Assembly (NCBI RefSeq): GCF_021018895.1 | Contig: NC_079376.1 | Span: 16,865,001-16,929,000 of the forward strand | Direction of reading: 5' to 3' | Origin: Seriola aureovittata | Lineage: Eukaryota; Chordata; Actinopteri; Carangiformes; Carangidae | DNA length: 64,000 bases | Shown here: positions 50,016 to 62,979 of the stretch, piece after piece | How the letters are laid out: every line of letters begins with the position of its first letter | Position numbering within the stretch: the first letter of the stretch is position 1 | Position numbers and translations under genes: made by a program | The notes under the pieces: model-generated | What the model was told of the DNA's origin: nothing | The model's input: only the letters and a program-made list of their open reading frames with translations | The model's database searches: none

Positions 50016-52590
50016 CTACCTCCATGTGAAATACCAAGTCATCTCCCTGTGAACTGCTACATCTGCCAGACCGTCATCTCTCTTCCACTCCACCTCATAG
50101 GCTCTTGTCCTCTCATCCTCCTCACCTCCGTCTGTATACTTCCTGTTTCCTTCCTCACCTTCAGAGTCCAGTGGCTGCACCTCTCTCTGTAGGCTGACTT
50201 TTAGTTGCTCCAGCTGCGCCCAGTGACGGAGCACTTCACCTTCCTTCTGATTCAAATGGATCGCCTGCTGTGCGTCAGAGATCTCATCTTCTCTTCCCTC
50301 AGGTCTTTCTTCCTCTTCTTCACCTTCAAAGAAATCCTCCTCTAATTCATACCCTGAGCCATCCACTCCAAACTCATTCAAATCATTTACTTCCACCTCT
50401 TTCCTCTTCTCCACTAAAACGCCGTGCCTGAAAACTAGTTCCTCGAACTCTCTGTCATCCGTCATCACTTCAAGGATAACCCTGCTTTCTGCTTCATCTT
50501 CTTCAAGCTCCTTTTCCGTGTAGTCCTCTTCCTCTTCTTCATAATCATCATCATACTTAACTACATCTGCACTTTCCCACAGAGACTCCTGACCATGCAG
50601 GTCATCAATGTGACGACTCACTGTAGTCTCGTCTTCTCTGCCCATGATGACCAGGGAGGGGCTGGCTGGTAGAAAATCATCTTCTGCTGTGTAAGGCTGA
50701 TCGGAGATTAGCAGTGACTCACTGCTGGCAGAGCCTTGAAAAAAAAAATTCAAGATGTCAAATGTCATTTTAAATGTTGTTTGAGTTGACTGTTAAAAGA
50801 TATGACACTTGTAGTGCAAGAAATCAAAGTAGGTGCTTAAAGATTTGCTTAAAATCTAATAAATGCAACAAAAAAAAGGACTGTCACAGACCTGACATCA
50901 TGGCCCTCCAGGTTTTAGTGGTCACACATTGTGAATCACAGCATTCACATATGGAGTCGTCACCAGTGAGGGCCCTCCACCTATCACAGCAGAGACAAAA
51001 TATGCTCAGTCCACTTGGAAACAGTGAACAATGAGTCCTGGTAGGGGGATTACAGCACTGATGCTCACCTGTTCCCTCTGTAGGTGCAGGATTTGTGTGC
51101 AGGACTTGGTTCCTCTGATGTGACAGATAATTTGCAGTGAATGCTGACCTGAAATGGAGACAGAGTTAAGCCACAATCGCAACTGCGTAAATCCAGAAGA
51201 ACCATAGCTTCTTCAGTCTCACCTCAGTGTCAGGATCAGCAGTAAACTGGAAGGCCTTTAGGGAGAATCGCAGGGTCCTGTCTGTCCGATAGATAAACCA
51301 AGAGGCTCCCGGGTCTCTCTTGCTGTCCAGCATACAGCTATGGATGACACCAACATGACACTGATCCCAAATCGCAAATCAGGACAAGGGAAGAAGAAAG
51401 AAAAAAAAAGCAAGAAATTTCAAATACCTTACATACCCAAACTTGTCGATGATGGTGTATTTGAGGGACGATTGAGAGCCACTGGATGGTGTTGCATAGC
51501 AGCTACTGATGTACAGTTTTCCTCCAGAGGGGAGATGAGGAGCAGAGACCTGGACATTTACTGTCTGTCCAAGCTGGTACACGAGGGACTTGGCTGGTAT
51601 GCTCCATGAATCTAACAATGGAGAGAATAACATCAAATTAAGCCACTTACATCGAGATTTATAAAAGTCTGAAGGCTGCAACAGCTCTGAACTACAGGTG
51701 AAACGTCTATACCAGCCATCAACTCGATCTGGAAGTGACTGGGACGCCCCTTCAGCGTTTTACGCACGACAGCAGTTTGCCAGGTGGGTTTCACAGCCAG
51801 CTGGTACACATGATGGTTCCTGGACAGGTTTTGCAAGGATGTTAAAAAGTTGGCCTTTACACACAAGATGTTGAAAATAGCAAAGAGACAAAGTCCAACC
51901 TCTGATAACGGCATTCAATGTTTATATCAATCCGGTGCGCCCTGCTAGGCAACCGTTTCGGCGAAGGCTCATAATGGAGCACGAATTTGTAGACCAGGTA
52001 ACCCTGGGGCACCTGTCGCGAGGGGTCACAGTTGTGATTACAAGATTAAGGACGCTGGGTTTGCATAGTCTGGAAACAAATGACACTAATGGTCATCTTA
52101 CCTCGCGCACGGCATCACACGCTGTCAGAGGATAAGTGAAGAGGATGTCACCGTACGGTCTGAGAACCCCGTTGCTTTTGCAGCTGCTGCCTAATTTCAG
52201 CTCCTGTGCATCTGCGCCCAGACCGTAGAAAGCTGGTTTGACCCGCACGACAAAGTCAGACGTGGAGCAGGTGACAGAGACGTCTGGGAGGAAAGCAAGG
52301 TGCGACCGGACCTTTGCCTCGGGCTTTACAGGGCGCATGGACCGAGGTGTTACAGGTGTGGGAGCAGGGTGGTGCCTCTGAGAGCTGAGCTGAGACAATG
52401 GAGCGGGTGATCTGTGGGGGGATTTCCTGTCGCCTGTTGTTGACAGTTTGATCGGATCAGATTTTGGAGTACCCAGTTTGAAAACCTTTTTCCTTCTAGT
52501 AAATGGAGATTCATAAGTGTCCGCTGCACAGCCGAGGAGGCCAAGTGATAAAACACTCCACAGAATATAGAGATGCCACTTTGTTTTCAT
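50016..52590 (-). CDS. ZP3-like zona pellucida domain protein with acidic tail
   Basis: Secreted ZP-domain glycoprotein of the ZP3/ZPC class, which polymerises into the egg envelope. Eight coding exons: 52102-52590, 51900-52012, 51713-51819, 51437-51611, 51223-51337, 51069-51148, 50892-50980, 50016-50734. Phases close to give 628 aa (fish ZP3 usually about 400-450). Residues 1-22 are a signal peptide (hydrophobic core ILWSVLSLGLLGC). Residues about 25-110 are a basic, Ser/Pro-rich linker. The ZP module runs about 112-390: VTCSTSDFVVRVKP and SCKSNGVL (ZP-N), RIDINIECRY (end of ZP-N), CYATPSSGSQ, IIDKFGCMLD, FTADPDTEVSIHCKL and ICECCDSQC (ZP-C cysteines). The last exon encodes about 240 residues rich in Glu/Asp (YDDDYEEEEEDY…). 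I see no membrane anchor or clear furin site. The first exon-2 acceptor (52012) has a competing site nine bases downstream. The exact ZP3 subfamily is not known to me. Confidence 0.85.
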
Positions 52591-52914
52591 TGCAACAGAC
52601 TGCTGTCCTTCTACCTTTCCCTTTCAATGTGCGCGTGAAGCCCCCGCTCACTCACGGCTGGATGTAATTAGTGGAGGATAAATTGACTTCCTGTTTCCAA
52701 GCAGACGAGGTTTGTTTGCTTGTCTCCGAAAGGAACCATCGCTGTGAGAAGGTTCAACACAAGCCTCACATTAATATAGCCTACAATAAGACAAGGCTAA
52801 ATGATAAAATACCATACTAAATATAAATTAAAATGTCTAGCAAACAAAGCTCCTCCGGTAACCCACTGAAACAAGGGTTAAATATTCTACACATAAAAAG
52901 GTGAGGTGGATTTT
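52591..52914. other. ZP3-like gene promoter and spacer
   Basis: The short space between the ZP3-like start and the end of the mfsd2a transcript. Both genes point the same way. No clear TATA box was found, and no other gene. Confidence 0.4.
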
Positions 52915-54936
52915 TTTTTGACAAACTTTATTCACAGACTTAAAATTACAAATGTACAGCACATCGCTTCTTCAGATTTATATATTGCTCATCATAGTCA
53001 GACTTAGAAAAAAATATTTACAATTTATACATACAGCAGCATATAATACCAAGGAAAGATGTAATGTGCTTCCTTCAGTTAATTTAGTGCAACTTCAAAG
53101 GCCTAAAAAGGAAAACTATGCAGGAATATATTAAGGTTTAGAACTTAAATCTTAATCATTTATGTAGTGAGAGACTGAGATAATTTGAGGTGAAATCAAG
53201 TGTACGAAAGTGAGGACAAGTCTCCTGGATATAAGAGATCCTTGTAATAGAAAATCTGGGTTTGTGCTGCTGTTTTGGAGTCACAATACTATGAAGGCAG
53301 ATGGTTTAATCACATTATGGCAACTTGTGATATTTTTTCTTACAAAAAGAAAAAATAAATGAAATGTTTTCCACAGGACTTCAAAATCACCCGGTCACAT
53401 ATCCATCAACAACCATTCGCTGTTAATAAATTATTATACACATGTGCTTTCATAAGAAAAATTATAATCCCTTACTTTAAATAAATAGTTAAATAAAGAA
53501 TTTTTCTTCCCCTGGGAAGTGAGTACATGCTAGATGAAATTACTTCATACTGGAGTTGACTTTGCTGTAACAGCTTATTCAAAAACATCTTTTGAACCTG
53601 ATGGAGATCGGCTATGTTTAAGCACAAAAAAGGTGTGATGGGAAACCCTTTTCAGTAGCAAAAAGAAAAATAAACCCAACAATCGGAGTAACAAGTTCAA
53701 CAGAAAATCTCATTGCAAGTTATTATACAAGATGTGCTTATAAGGCAGTGATTCACATATTCTACATTCACTACATAATATCATGAGGTGCCTTTTCCCC
53801 TTTAGAAGATTCAAGTACTATTACAGTTTTTGCGTTGATGAAATGATCTATAGGCAACAACACAATCCACAGAAAAGTAGAAATTGGGGGAAAAAAGTGG
53901 CTCCATACATCTCCAATTAGTGGAATAGTGTTGGTATGCCCTTTATGAATATCGGCTGAAACTATGTGTTTCCTTCAGAGTACTCTCCGAATGGAAAGTT
54001 AGAGCTGATCTCAGACATGGTAAACATCAAAAGGTAATATCACACTCAAGTCTGCACGAGTGAAGGTCTAATCTTGTAAACTAGCAAATAAATACTTCAT
54101 AAAAAAAAAAAATACCACAAATCACAAGCAGTGTCCCAATTCCAACCTTTTATAACCAGGTTTTAAGGATGTAGTGCAGTCACACTGGAGGTTTGACAAA
54201 AAGGAAGTAGAAAAGCACTACGGTCCCACAATGCAATGCACAAATGAAATGAAGGTGCTGCTTAAAACTAGTCAAGGTAGATAACATTGTAGATAACTAA
54301 AGGACCATCTCAGTAAACAATAAAGTGACACATCTTTGGAAAAATAGTTTGATTTCTCTTTGTTGAGGAAAACGCAACCAAGATGAAATGACTACAGCTC
54401 CCATGAGCCTTAACCATTCACTTACAGGAGCTGTAGTTGGTGAAAATGTGTTTTATCTTTGTTAGAGTGATGGAGTGATAAGATTTTACTGTCCAGTTCA
54501 GTGGTAAAGACCCTTTTAGGTTAAAATATGGACAGATCCCAGTGTTGCGTTTCAGCTAAATAAGGAAAAAAAACCTGCAAAAAAGAAAAAATTTTGAAGT
54601 GAAAGCAACAACAACAGAAATTATCCCGCAACTTTGGCTCTACACTAATTGTGTATGTTTCTTAGTTGTAGTAAGTGCTGTTTAATTGGGACACAGCTGG
54701 AGATAAATCAAAACAGAAAATACTTGAATCACACATAAGATGACACTGGGTGGCCACTAGAGGGCGACGTAAACCTGTGTAATCCACTGGAAGGAGACGA
54801 TCAATGCTGATGATTTTTGGGCAGCAGCGGTATCTGCGGTCCCTTCTCTGTTACTACAGATAGTTGGTGGTCATGTCCCTCGACCGCCTGTGTAAACTTG
54901 TAAACCAGCGGTGGTGGTTGGCTCGTCCTTCGCCAG
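52915..54936 (-). other. mfsd2a: mfsd2a 3' UTR, about 2 kb
   Basis: AT-rich sequence after the mfsd2a TAG. The AATAAA on minus corresponds to plus 52927-52932, at the far end. I see no other coding signal in it. The UTR length is inferred from this signal; an earlier site could be used. Confidence 0.5.
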
Positions 54937-57900
54937 CTACACGTTGCTCCCAAGTGCTGAAGCTTCTGACTCGGAATCTGTTTCGGAGTCCCTGTTTAAA
55001 GAACGAGAGAACAGCCAAGAGTCACACACAAAGGATTTGGCTTGTGCAGACAGGGTGCAGGATACATGAAAACAACAGGACAAAGTTTATTTGAGTATTT
55101 CATTTGAATTTAGCTCAGTTATACAGACAGGAGCTGAATTTAGCATCTCACCGGTGTGTTTACTGTGGTCAGACATGAGTCCTGCAGCACAACAATAAGG
55201 GCCCACCCCTGTTCAGTTATCCCAGAATGAATTATAAACTACTGTGTTTGTGAGTGTTTATGTGTGCATTTCTCTCCTCACTTACAGGATCTCCTGCAGC
55301 AGTTTTTGGTTGCCAAGCCTCCTGTCTTCATCAATAGGGTAGGTCCTCAATATCAACAGTCCCACAATAATAAGACACACAGGCACAGGAGACACCAGCA
55401 CCTTCAGGGTTAAACTGACTGCCTCGGGTTGTGAGCAGCTCCCAGTCTTATAGTCGGCAAATCTGCGGAAAAATGCAGAAAGAGGGACAAAAGTTGAGCT
55501 GATGTGAGTACAGTTTGGCAAGATTGTTAGTTGGAGGATTATGTGATTGTTAACCACATGACCACTGGGACTGATGAGCTGTAATGTGGAGTTAATCTCA
55601 TATAGCGTTAGAGATCACAGGTGTGCAGATTTTAGCTGAAGGCTGATTAAATTTGAAGGATAGTGAGGATGAAAAAAACTAATCTACATGAGAATAATTA
55701 CAGAAGTTATACATGATCAAGAATGGATCAATTAACTTACTTCAAACTGAGGGTAGAGATACCCAGGGATATCCCAGAGGCAAACTTGATGAAGAACACA
55801 TAGAAAGAGTAGAAGAGGGCTTCATGACCATGGATGTCCGGGTTCTTAACCTTGAAGTCATCCACTACATCAGGAAGCATCGACCTGAACGGAAAAAACA
55901 ACATTGAGAAGGAAAGTCAAGTCACGATCGACAAAAATCTACATCTGTATCTGTATCTAGGGAAGGAGCCTGTGAATGAGCTCATGCTTACCAAGGCAGG
56001 AGGAAAGCTGCCGCCACGCTCACACCTGCAGCCACTGAGACCAAGTAAGACATGACGAGGTTACTCTCGATGCAGACGATCAGGATCATGAAGGGTATTG
56101 CCCACTGTAGAAAGACACAGAGGGATGTGAGCAATTCAATAACAACCCATCCTTTTTACACGAATGTCTTTGTTGTGCCAAAAACAAGCATCTGTCACTT
56201 ACCGAGATGCCGAAGTAAGTTGCCGTCTTCTTCCCAAACCGGGTCAAAAACCACTGCCACAATGGGATGGTTAGACTCCCCGACAGCTGGGGAAAAAAAT
56301 GAGACATTGAATTCTCAGTATTATTTCTCCATTAAACATTATTACATACACACAGACTGTAAACTGAGGGCTACTAATGTACTGTTTTAATGTATGGTTT
56401 GCAGCAGCACTAAGAAAAAGCCTTTGAATCTCTGTTTTCAGAACAGCCACAGGGAAGAGAGACATTAAATTCTTGAAGCCATATGGATTACGTTGCTTTT
56501 CGATCTAAATCTAATTGAAACATTGTGAGTGTACTCCCACGTTGCTGCCAGTAATATGTCTAACATACATTTTGTATGTGGGAGAAAACCTGGGGTCAAC
56601 CGTTGTACATGAAAGTTAAATTCTGGTGAACATTAAGAGTGGAAAAAGAAAAGTTGTTTAAACAATGATCAGGGATTAAAATCAACTTTTAGTTTGAAAT
56701 TCAAGTCCTGGATTGAGTCGTGTTATATCCTGTGGTGTATATGGTTTTATATAACCATGTTTTTATGTGGTTGCAAGAAAATGGTCAAAGATGCTGCATC
56801 TGATTAAAGGGCCTGATTTCTATTCTTATCTAATCTATTCTTATCTATCTAAAAAAAAAGCTGCATGTAGGACTTGCAGTATTCTAAGACCTCATCATTT
56901 CTAAAATCCTGGCTGCAGCTCTGAGTATGAATATTAATCAAAGGAATTGTGTGAGATGGTTATCCCTAAAAGAAAATGATTCTCCACTGAAATCAATCAG
57001 ACCTCGAACTGGGCTTCATTAAGGACTGTGGGAAATGTGGGAACCAGAGATGAAGTACCCACTGGAGGAGGAGGTCAAGGGACAAGGCTAAAATATGCTT
57101 TGTGGGGGTCCTGAGTTGACCCTGAAGGGGGCAGACAACCTTTGGCCTCTTGGCCACACTTACTCAACCAGTGTTAAATGACCACACAGGAACAAGACTG
57201 TCACTGAAACCTCAGCAGCCTAACAATCAATTGTGAGTAAATATTTCCATTCTGCCCCTCCACTCCCACCTCTCCAAATATGATACATGGTGCCCAAAAA
57301 ATGTCTCCACTCCTAATCAGTGGGAAGGACCAGAGCAGAAACCACGAAGGGAGAAATGGAAACGAGGACGCAACGAATGGTTGCAGTTCCCATGGTGGCA
57401 GTGAGGGATCGCCTGGGCAACAAAAGCTCCACTGTGTGCCTGTCTCTCCCTTCATCTCCTGCTAACCGCGAGTGAATGTGTGGCTGGGAGACAGGTTCCC
57501 AGGAGCCCAAACAACACCTCCTCTCACCCTGAAAATCTGCCCTTTCAGCCCCGGTGCCACGCATCTCCTCGTGCGAGGAACAGCCTCAGAGAAACAGCTG
57601 AAAACCCCACATGCACTGGGAGTTTGATCTGTGCCACAAGGACAGCCAAACAGGGTTTTCAGCTGCAGATTGTACTGATGTCCTCCACATCTAATACTGA
57701 TTGGGGATTTACAAAGAGGTAGATAGAGTCTTTCAGTGGAAAATGGAAACACTCACCATGATGACCAGGAGAATATTCTGAAAGTCGTTCCTGTGCCCAA
57801 GAGCGTAGGTGATGAAAAGGGCAAAGTTTCCCTCCAGTAGCTATAAAAAAAATATGAAGTGTCACCTTTAAGCAAATTACAGTTACAGTTAAAGGGATAG

Positions 57901-60900
57901 TTCAACATTTTTATATAAACCAGTTTGCTTTCTTGCTAGGCAAGTCGTTTCCAGTCCAGCTTCGTATTTACCTTCAAGATGTGAGAGTGGTATCAACCTT
58001 CCCAGCTTACTCTCAACAAGGAAACCAACTACGGGATTCCCCAAAATGTTTTTCCTATCCCTTACAAATAAGACTCTACCTGTGACCTCTACATCCAACA
58101 CAAGACAGATAATGAAACACAGCTTTACCATGAAGGCCAGAGAGGTGAAGAGGAATCCGATGACCAGTTTGACGTAAGGTGTGTGGCTCACCACCAACCA
58201 CAGGCCCTGACGGAAGGTAAGGGGGACGGATTTTTTATGCCTGCTCTCTAAAATACAACATGGAAGAGAAGAGAGCAAAGATAAGCCAGCTGAAAATCCT
58301 TGTTTGTAAGAAATCTAATGCACAATAACAGCCACTGTAATGAAAGATAGTCTTCTGGTATTTGTCCAATTTGTATCTTGCAGTAGGTGTATCGTGCATG
58401 AGGTCAATATGAAGTTATACCATGTCAAAAAGCCTATGTAAATAATTCCACATTGACACTGAACTAATGACAACCTCTCTTGTTATCTCATGGATTTGTA
58501 CCTTTTTGCTCCTTCACACCAAAAAACAAGACTCCAGCACAGAGGACGTAGATGATGGAGATGACCCCTGAAGCAAGCAAGTAAGCTTGTTTCTGAAGAC
58601 AGAAAAGACAGGATTAGCTTGGACTAACACTCATGTAGATGCTGTAAAAAGTGTTTGTAAATATCATCTTTTGCCCAACATCATGCACAGGGTGCAAAAC
58701 TCTCACCGTCTCATCCAGTGAAACACCGGACGTGTTGTATGCTGAGGAGTTTCTGCCGTCGGAGACATCAGGCTTAGTGGAACAATCTGAGCCGCCACCC
58801 ACAATCTGACCCTGGATTGCGGTGCCCAGCACTGTGCCCATCACCTCCACCATCATACCTGAGAGCAACACAGGAGTGGAGCGTTAGAGCATGAACGACA
58901 ACACATGCAAAACCTCTGGATCACACAGGACGGCTGACGTACGATAGGCAGTGGCAGAGTCCCTCTCTTTCTGGTCACTGCTGATGAACATGGTGAGGGC
59001 TGAATATGGCACATGGAAGCACTGTGAACATAAACAAACACGTAGTTAGACAAGGGAGCAGAGATAAAAGAACAGAGCACTGGGCAGAGTCAACATGAAG
59101 GACTTACCGTCTGCATTGACTGGAAGAGGCAGTAAAAGATCAGGTACCAGATGACCTTCCCTTGCTCAAACGGAGGCACATACCAGATTAGGAAGTAAGT
59201 CACCACCGCAAACGGAGTAGAGGAAAGGATCCTAGGAAGAAAAGGGTACAGGATTGTTTAAGAGACAAAACCAAACAAAGATATTGCTTCTAATGTGAAT
59301 TTCATTCTGTGCTGTTAGGCTTGAAACAAAAAGCGCTCGGCCTTCTGTTTCCTGCCGTTAAAGAGTGTGTTTAATGAATTCTGCCAACTGTTACTGTACT
59401 TTAACCCCCCACTTTTCATTTCTCCTCCCTTGCAGCCAATTCTTTTCTACTCTCTCCCACTCGCTTTGTGAATAATAATCCCCCTAATCCTGCCTTGCTG
59501 GAGCTCGTGTGTGGTGAAAGGGCTCAGTCTGGGCTGCAGAAGGAGATGAGGGTGGGCTGACCAACGACGAAGCCGCTTTGGCCCACCTCACTCTCACCCC
59601 CCACTTAGTTTTACTGGCGTTTCCACCGGCTTTGTATGCCCTCCAGCTGACCTCAGTGCCAGGGCTTGTTCAGAGAAGCTGGTGCCACTTCAGAAACTTG
59701 TTTTTAAACAGACCACAGTCCAGCTGCATCTCCCAGCGAAGATGAGGAAATCTTTTACAAAAGCCCCTTCACAGTGAGGACTTAGGCATGGCTGCAGGGC
59801 AGTGGACAGAAACATTACAAGATATTTTTGTGCCAACAGGAAACCACCAATTTGTCAGTTATCCAGTTAGTTTATTAAAAAGAAAATAATTGGCAACTCT
59901 TTTGATAAACGATTCATAGTTTAAGCCCCCCCCTCCCCTGTTCTGGTGTGGCACATGTGGGAAATAAGTAAGAAAGCACCTCCTGATTTCGCTTAATGTC
60001 TGAGCAAATTAGGTTAATGAGAGCTAATTTATCTGGAAATAGAGGCCAGGTTGTGATTGTTTCATGGCTGACTGAACACAGGCCATGGTGCTGAGGTCAG
60101 TAAGGACCAGGAAATGACCTTGATACATACAATAAATTACACTAAGTGTACACACACAAAAAAAAAAACCCTGTTATTATCTCAATGTAAAATGTTACAC
60201 AAATCGAAAGGACAAGTGAGGACATAAAAAGACATCTGCGAGTTCTTATCAGACATCTAGTTGTTTCACTTCAGTTTGAAAACCGACACGGGCCACAGAG
60301 GATCATGTACATGTTGCCTTTTTTAACAATGACCTCCAGTATTTCAACCAAGCACTTGACCCAAGGTAACCTCTCTCTGCTTCTGCCAAACCCCCCTCCA
60401 CCCCACCCCACCCCAAACACACACACACACACACACACAAATGGACACACCCCTTACTCATTTGAAGCTGATGGTGTGTTGTGGGCTTGACCAATCACAG
60501 AAGAAGTCTGTAAATTCCCCTCCCCCAACCCACAATGTGCGGAGCTTGTGCACAGCCGGCATCTCTGACTCAAATATCCACGATGCTCAAGATATCACTG
60601 TGACATCACGTGAGAGAAAATGCCAGCATATACAGTTATTGAACCAGGCATTCTCGTAACACTGTCACGCTTCACTCTCTGTTGCCCTTCTCACACATAC
60701 ACATGTGAATGAAACTGCGCCTTTTTAAGAGCAGGATGTCAAGGTCAGTTCAGCTGTCAGCATTACATGGCCATATTATTGTGTTGTATAAATTTGGTTA
60801 CAGAAGTCATTTTATGCTCTCAAGCAGAGGATTCAAATTTTACAGTTTTATGGTCTGCAATGTTTATTGTTCCATGGTGAGCCTTTTAAAGCTTAAAGTA

Positions 60901-62979
60901 AAAATATATTTAAACATATGTCTTGCCTGTTCAAGAAGCAGAGGCCAATATGGACATTTGGCAAGAGGTAGGGATACCCTTGACAGGTTGCCAGCTGTAT
61001 CACGAGGCTAGCACATGTACAGCAGACAAACGGGGAATCTCTAGAAACAGAACTACATCCAGTTTGTTTATAGAAAGAAATTTTGATGTACTGTCTATAC
61101 CAAGTTATACATCTTTAATATCTACCTATTATAGATTTTATTTTCATTAATGTGACTATAGCTTGAGTTTATCTGGTATTTCATGCACCATATTAGCCAC
61201 AGCCAGATATTTCTCTTCTGCCTATTTCATCTATAACAGATAGAATAGCACATTTCATCTATATTGGCAGTGTCTACACATACATATACAGGAAATTAAA
61301 GGCACCCTGTGGACTTTTTAACCACTAGTAGCGCAAGGGAACAATGCGCATGAGGACACACATGCAAAAGCATGTAGGTGACATGACACACATAAATAAA
61401 CATGACAAATGTTAACAACGCATCAACAATTTAAATATTTTATAAGGAAAGAAACACACTAGACATGTTTGTTAAGCCTCAAGGACACAAACAATACAGT
61501 TGAGATGAGTAAAACTAAATGTTTTCTTTGCTTACAAGAAAACGCCACTGGACACCTTTAAAGTTTGCTCTTGGTACACGTCGTTAAATATATGAGTCCC
61601 TCTTGTAGCCTATTTAGCGATACGCCTAAAAGCTTGTCCAGCTGTTTCATTCAATTTTCACGGAGCCAAGTCTCTTCAAAAAATAAACCAGGTGTCTTAA
61701 CTAAAAGTTAAAGCAGATGGTTGATACCACCACACATCTGCGTCCATAAACAGGTGACAGACAAGTGCAAATGCTTTGTCTGCTTTCACCTTCTTTTACC
61801 ACTTTTAGCATGCGTCATAAGGACTGCTGATGCACACTTTACATACACCCTTTCATACAGACTGCATTCTTGCACTTGTTCTCCCTCAGTAGCCACTTCA
61901 ACCATGTTGCCGTGGTTACCGTTAATGACTCATGAGCTGCTTTTTCTCAGTACATTTACCTCACACTTCTCATGCACACATTTTCAGTATTTCCTTAATA
62001 ATGTCATCTTTGCCCTGTGAACCTAGTCCTGAAGTGAATTTGCTGCTATGAGATTCAGACACCCACCACGGCATCATACGTCCAACGCTGGTCCATCTAC
62101 TCCGGCTCACCAGGAAACCCACTGTTGGGTCTGTGACAGCGTCCCAGGCCCGGCCCACAAACAGGATGATGGAGGCATAGAAGGGATCCAGCTAGAGGGA
62201 AGAAATGGAAAAAAGAGTGAAGCATGAAACCAAAACAAAGAGCCAATACTACCTCATATGGCACTGCTGAATAGATGTAGGGAACATGATGACATCAATG
62301 AGGTTATGAAGACATTTTGAGGCTGTGTACAACAGCTTGTTTAAGAACAGAGTAGCATTCAAAGCCACTCTAATGATCTCATCCCCTGAGCTGAATGGCC
62401 TTTATTGAAGTTCCTACTGTGTACAGTGGAAAGGTCTAATTTGCTAATTGAGTAACAAAGCAAAGCAGCAGGGGTCCAGGTTAATGTGCTTGACCAAACA
62501 CTACAGGATAAAGTCTGTTAAACTGATCCAAGGCTGAGAAGAGTAAACACAAGCTATGACCTTAAAGCTCATTAGGGTGTACTGCAAAGAAGCTAAAATA
62601 TAAAGATAAGTGAATGAGTGTATCCTGCAGAATAAACAAATGGATGAACTTTGTTTTGAAGAATAGTGAATAAAAATGGACTTTCATTTGCCACTTTATG
62701 TATTCCTACAACGTTTTCCAGTTGTACAAAATGCATTTTTTTCTTAATAAGTCAAATGCCAGAAATGTTTATATAGCACAACAAATGACACTGAAAATTA
62801 TGATTTGACTTTTGTAATGCTCCCCTTTTTGTGTAGCTTTTGTCAATCACCTGAGCCACATCCAGGAGGTAGATCTGGAGGAAGAAGCCCAGAGCACTGC
62901 CCGTGATCTGGTAGGGAGCCCCACCGATTGCATAGCATAGTTTGCTGGACACAGACAGACGATTTCTCTGTTCCCTTGG
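54937..62979 (-). CDS. mfsd2a: mfsd2a, sodium-dependent lysophosphatidylcholine symporter (5' end missing)
   Basis: Twelve-helix major facilitator that carries lysophosphatidylcholine-DHA across the blood-brain barrier endothelium with sodium. Thirteen coding exons: 62851-62979, 62067-62191, 59108-59231, 58943-59021, 58707-58858, 58502-58592, 58129-58247, 57757-57840, 56203-56286, 55992-56104, 55741-55884, 55286-55462, 54937-54991. They give 491 codons with every phase closing. The start-codon exon lies beyond 64,000. Family landmarks: LCYAIGGAPYQITGSALGFF (helix 1), FVGRAWDAVTDPTVGF with the Asp residues of the sodium site, FHVPYSALTMFIS, GTAIQGQIVG, ITYALGHRNDFQNILL, WQWFLTRFGKKTA, PWSMLPDVVDDF and FFIKFASGISLG with the conserved Lys. 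Loop GRNSSAYNTSG has two N-glycosylation sequons. The C-terminus is acidic (DSETDSESEAS). Teleosts have two copies (aa, ab); which one is unclear. Confidence 0.96.
57891..58063. mobile_element. Short MITE with inverted ends in an mfsd2a intron
   Basis: The left end AAAGGGATAGTTCAACATTTT and the reverse complement of the right end (AAGGGATAGGAAAAACATTTT) match over most of about 20 bases. The interior wording (TTTGCTTTCTTGC, GTGAGAGTGGTATCAACCTT) belongs to a dispersed teleost element. It lies between coding exons at 57840 and 58129 and has no coding capacity. Confidence 0.65.
59232..62066. other. Largest mfsd2a intron, 2.8 kb
   Basis: Contains a short CA array (60416-60439). No extra mfsd2a exon is needed, since phases on both sides already match. 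Nothing else was recognised. Confidence 0.6.
60416..60439. repeat. (CA)n microsatellite
   Basis: About 12 CA units after a C-rich stretch, in the large mfsd2a intron. Confidence 0.9.
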
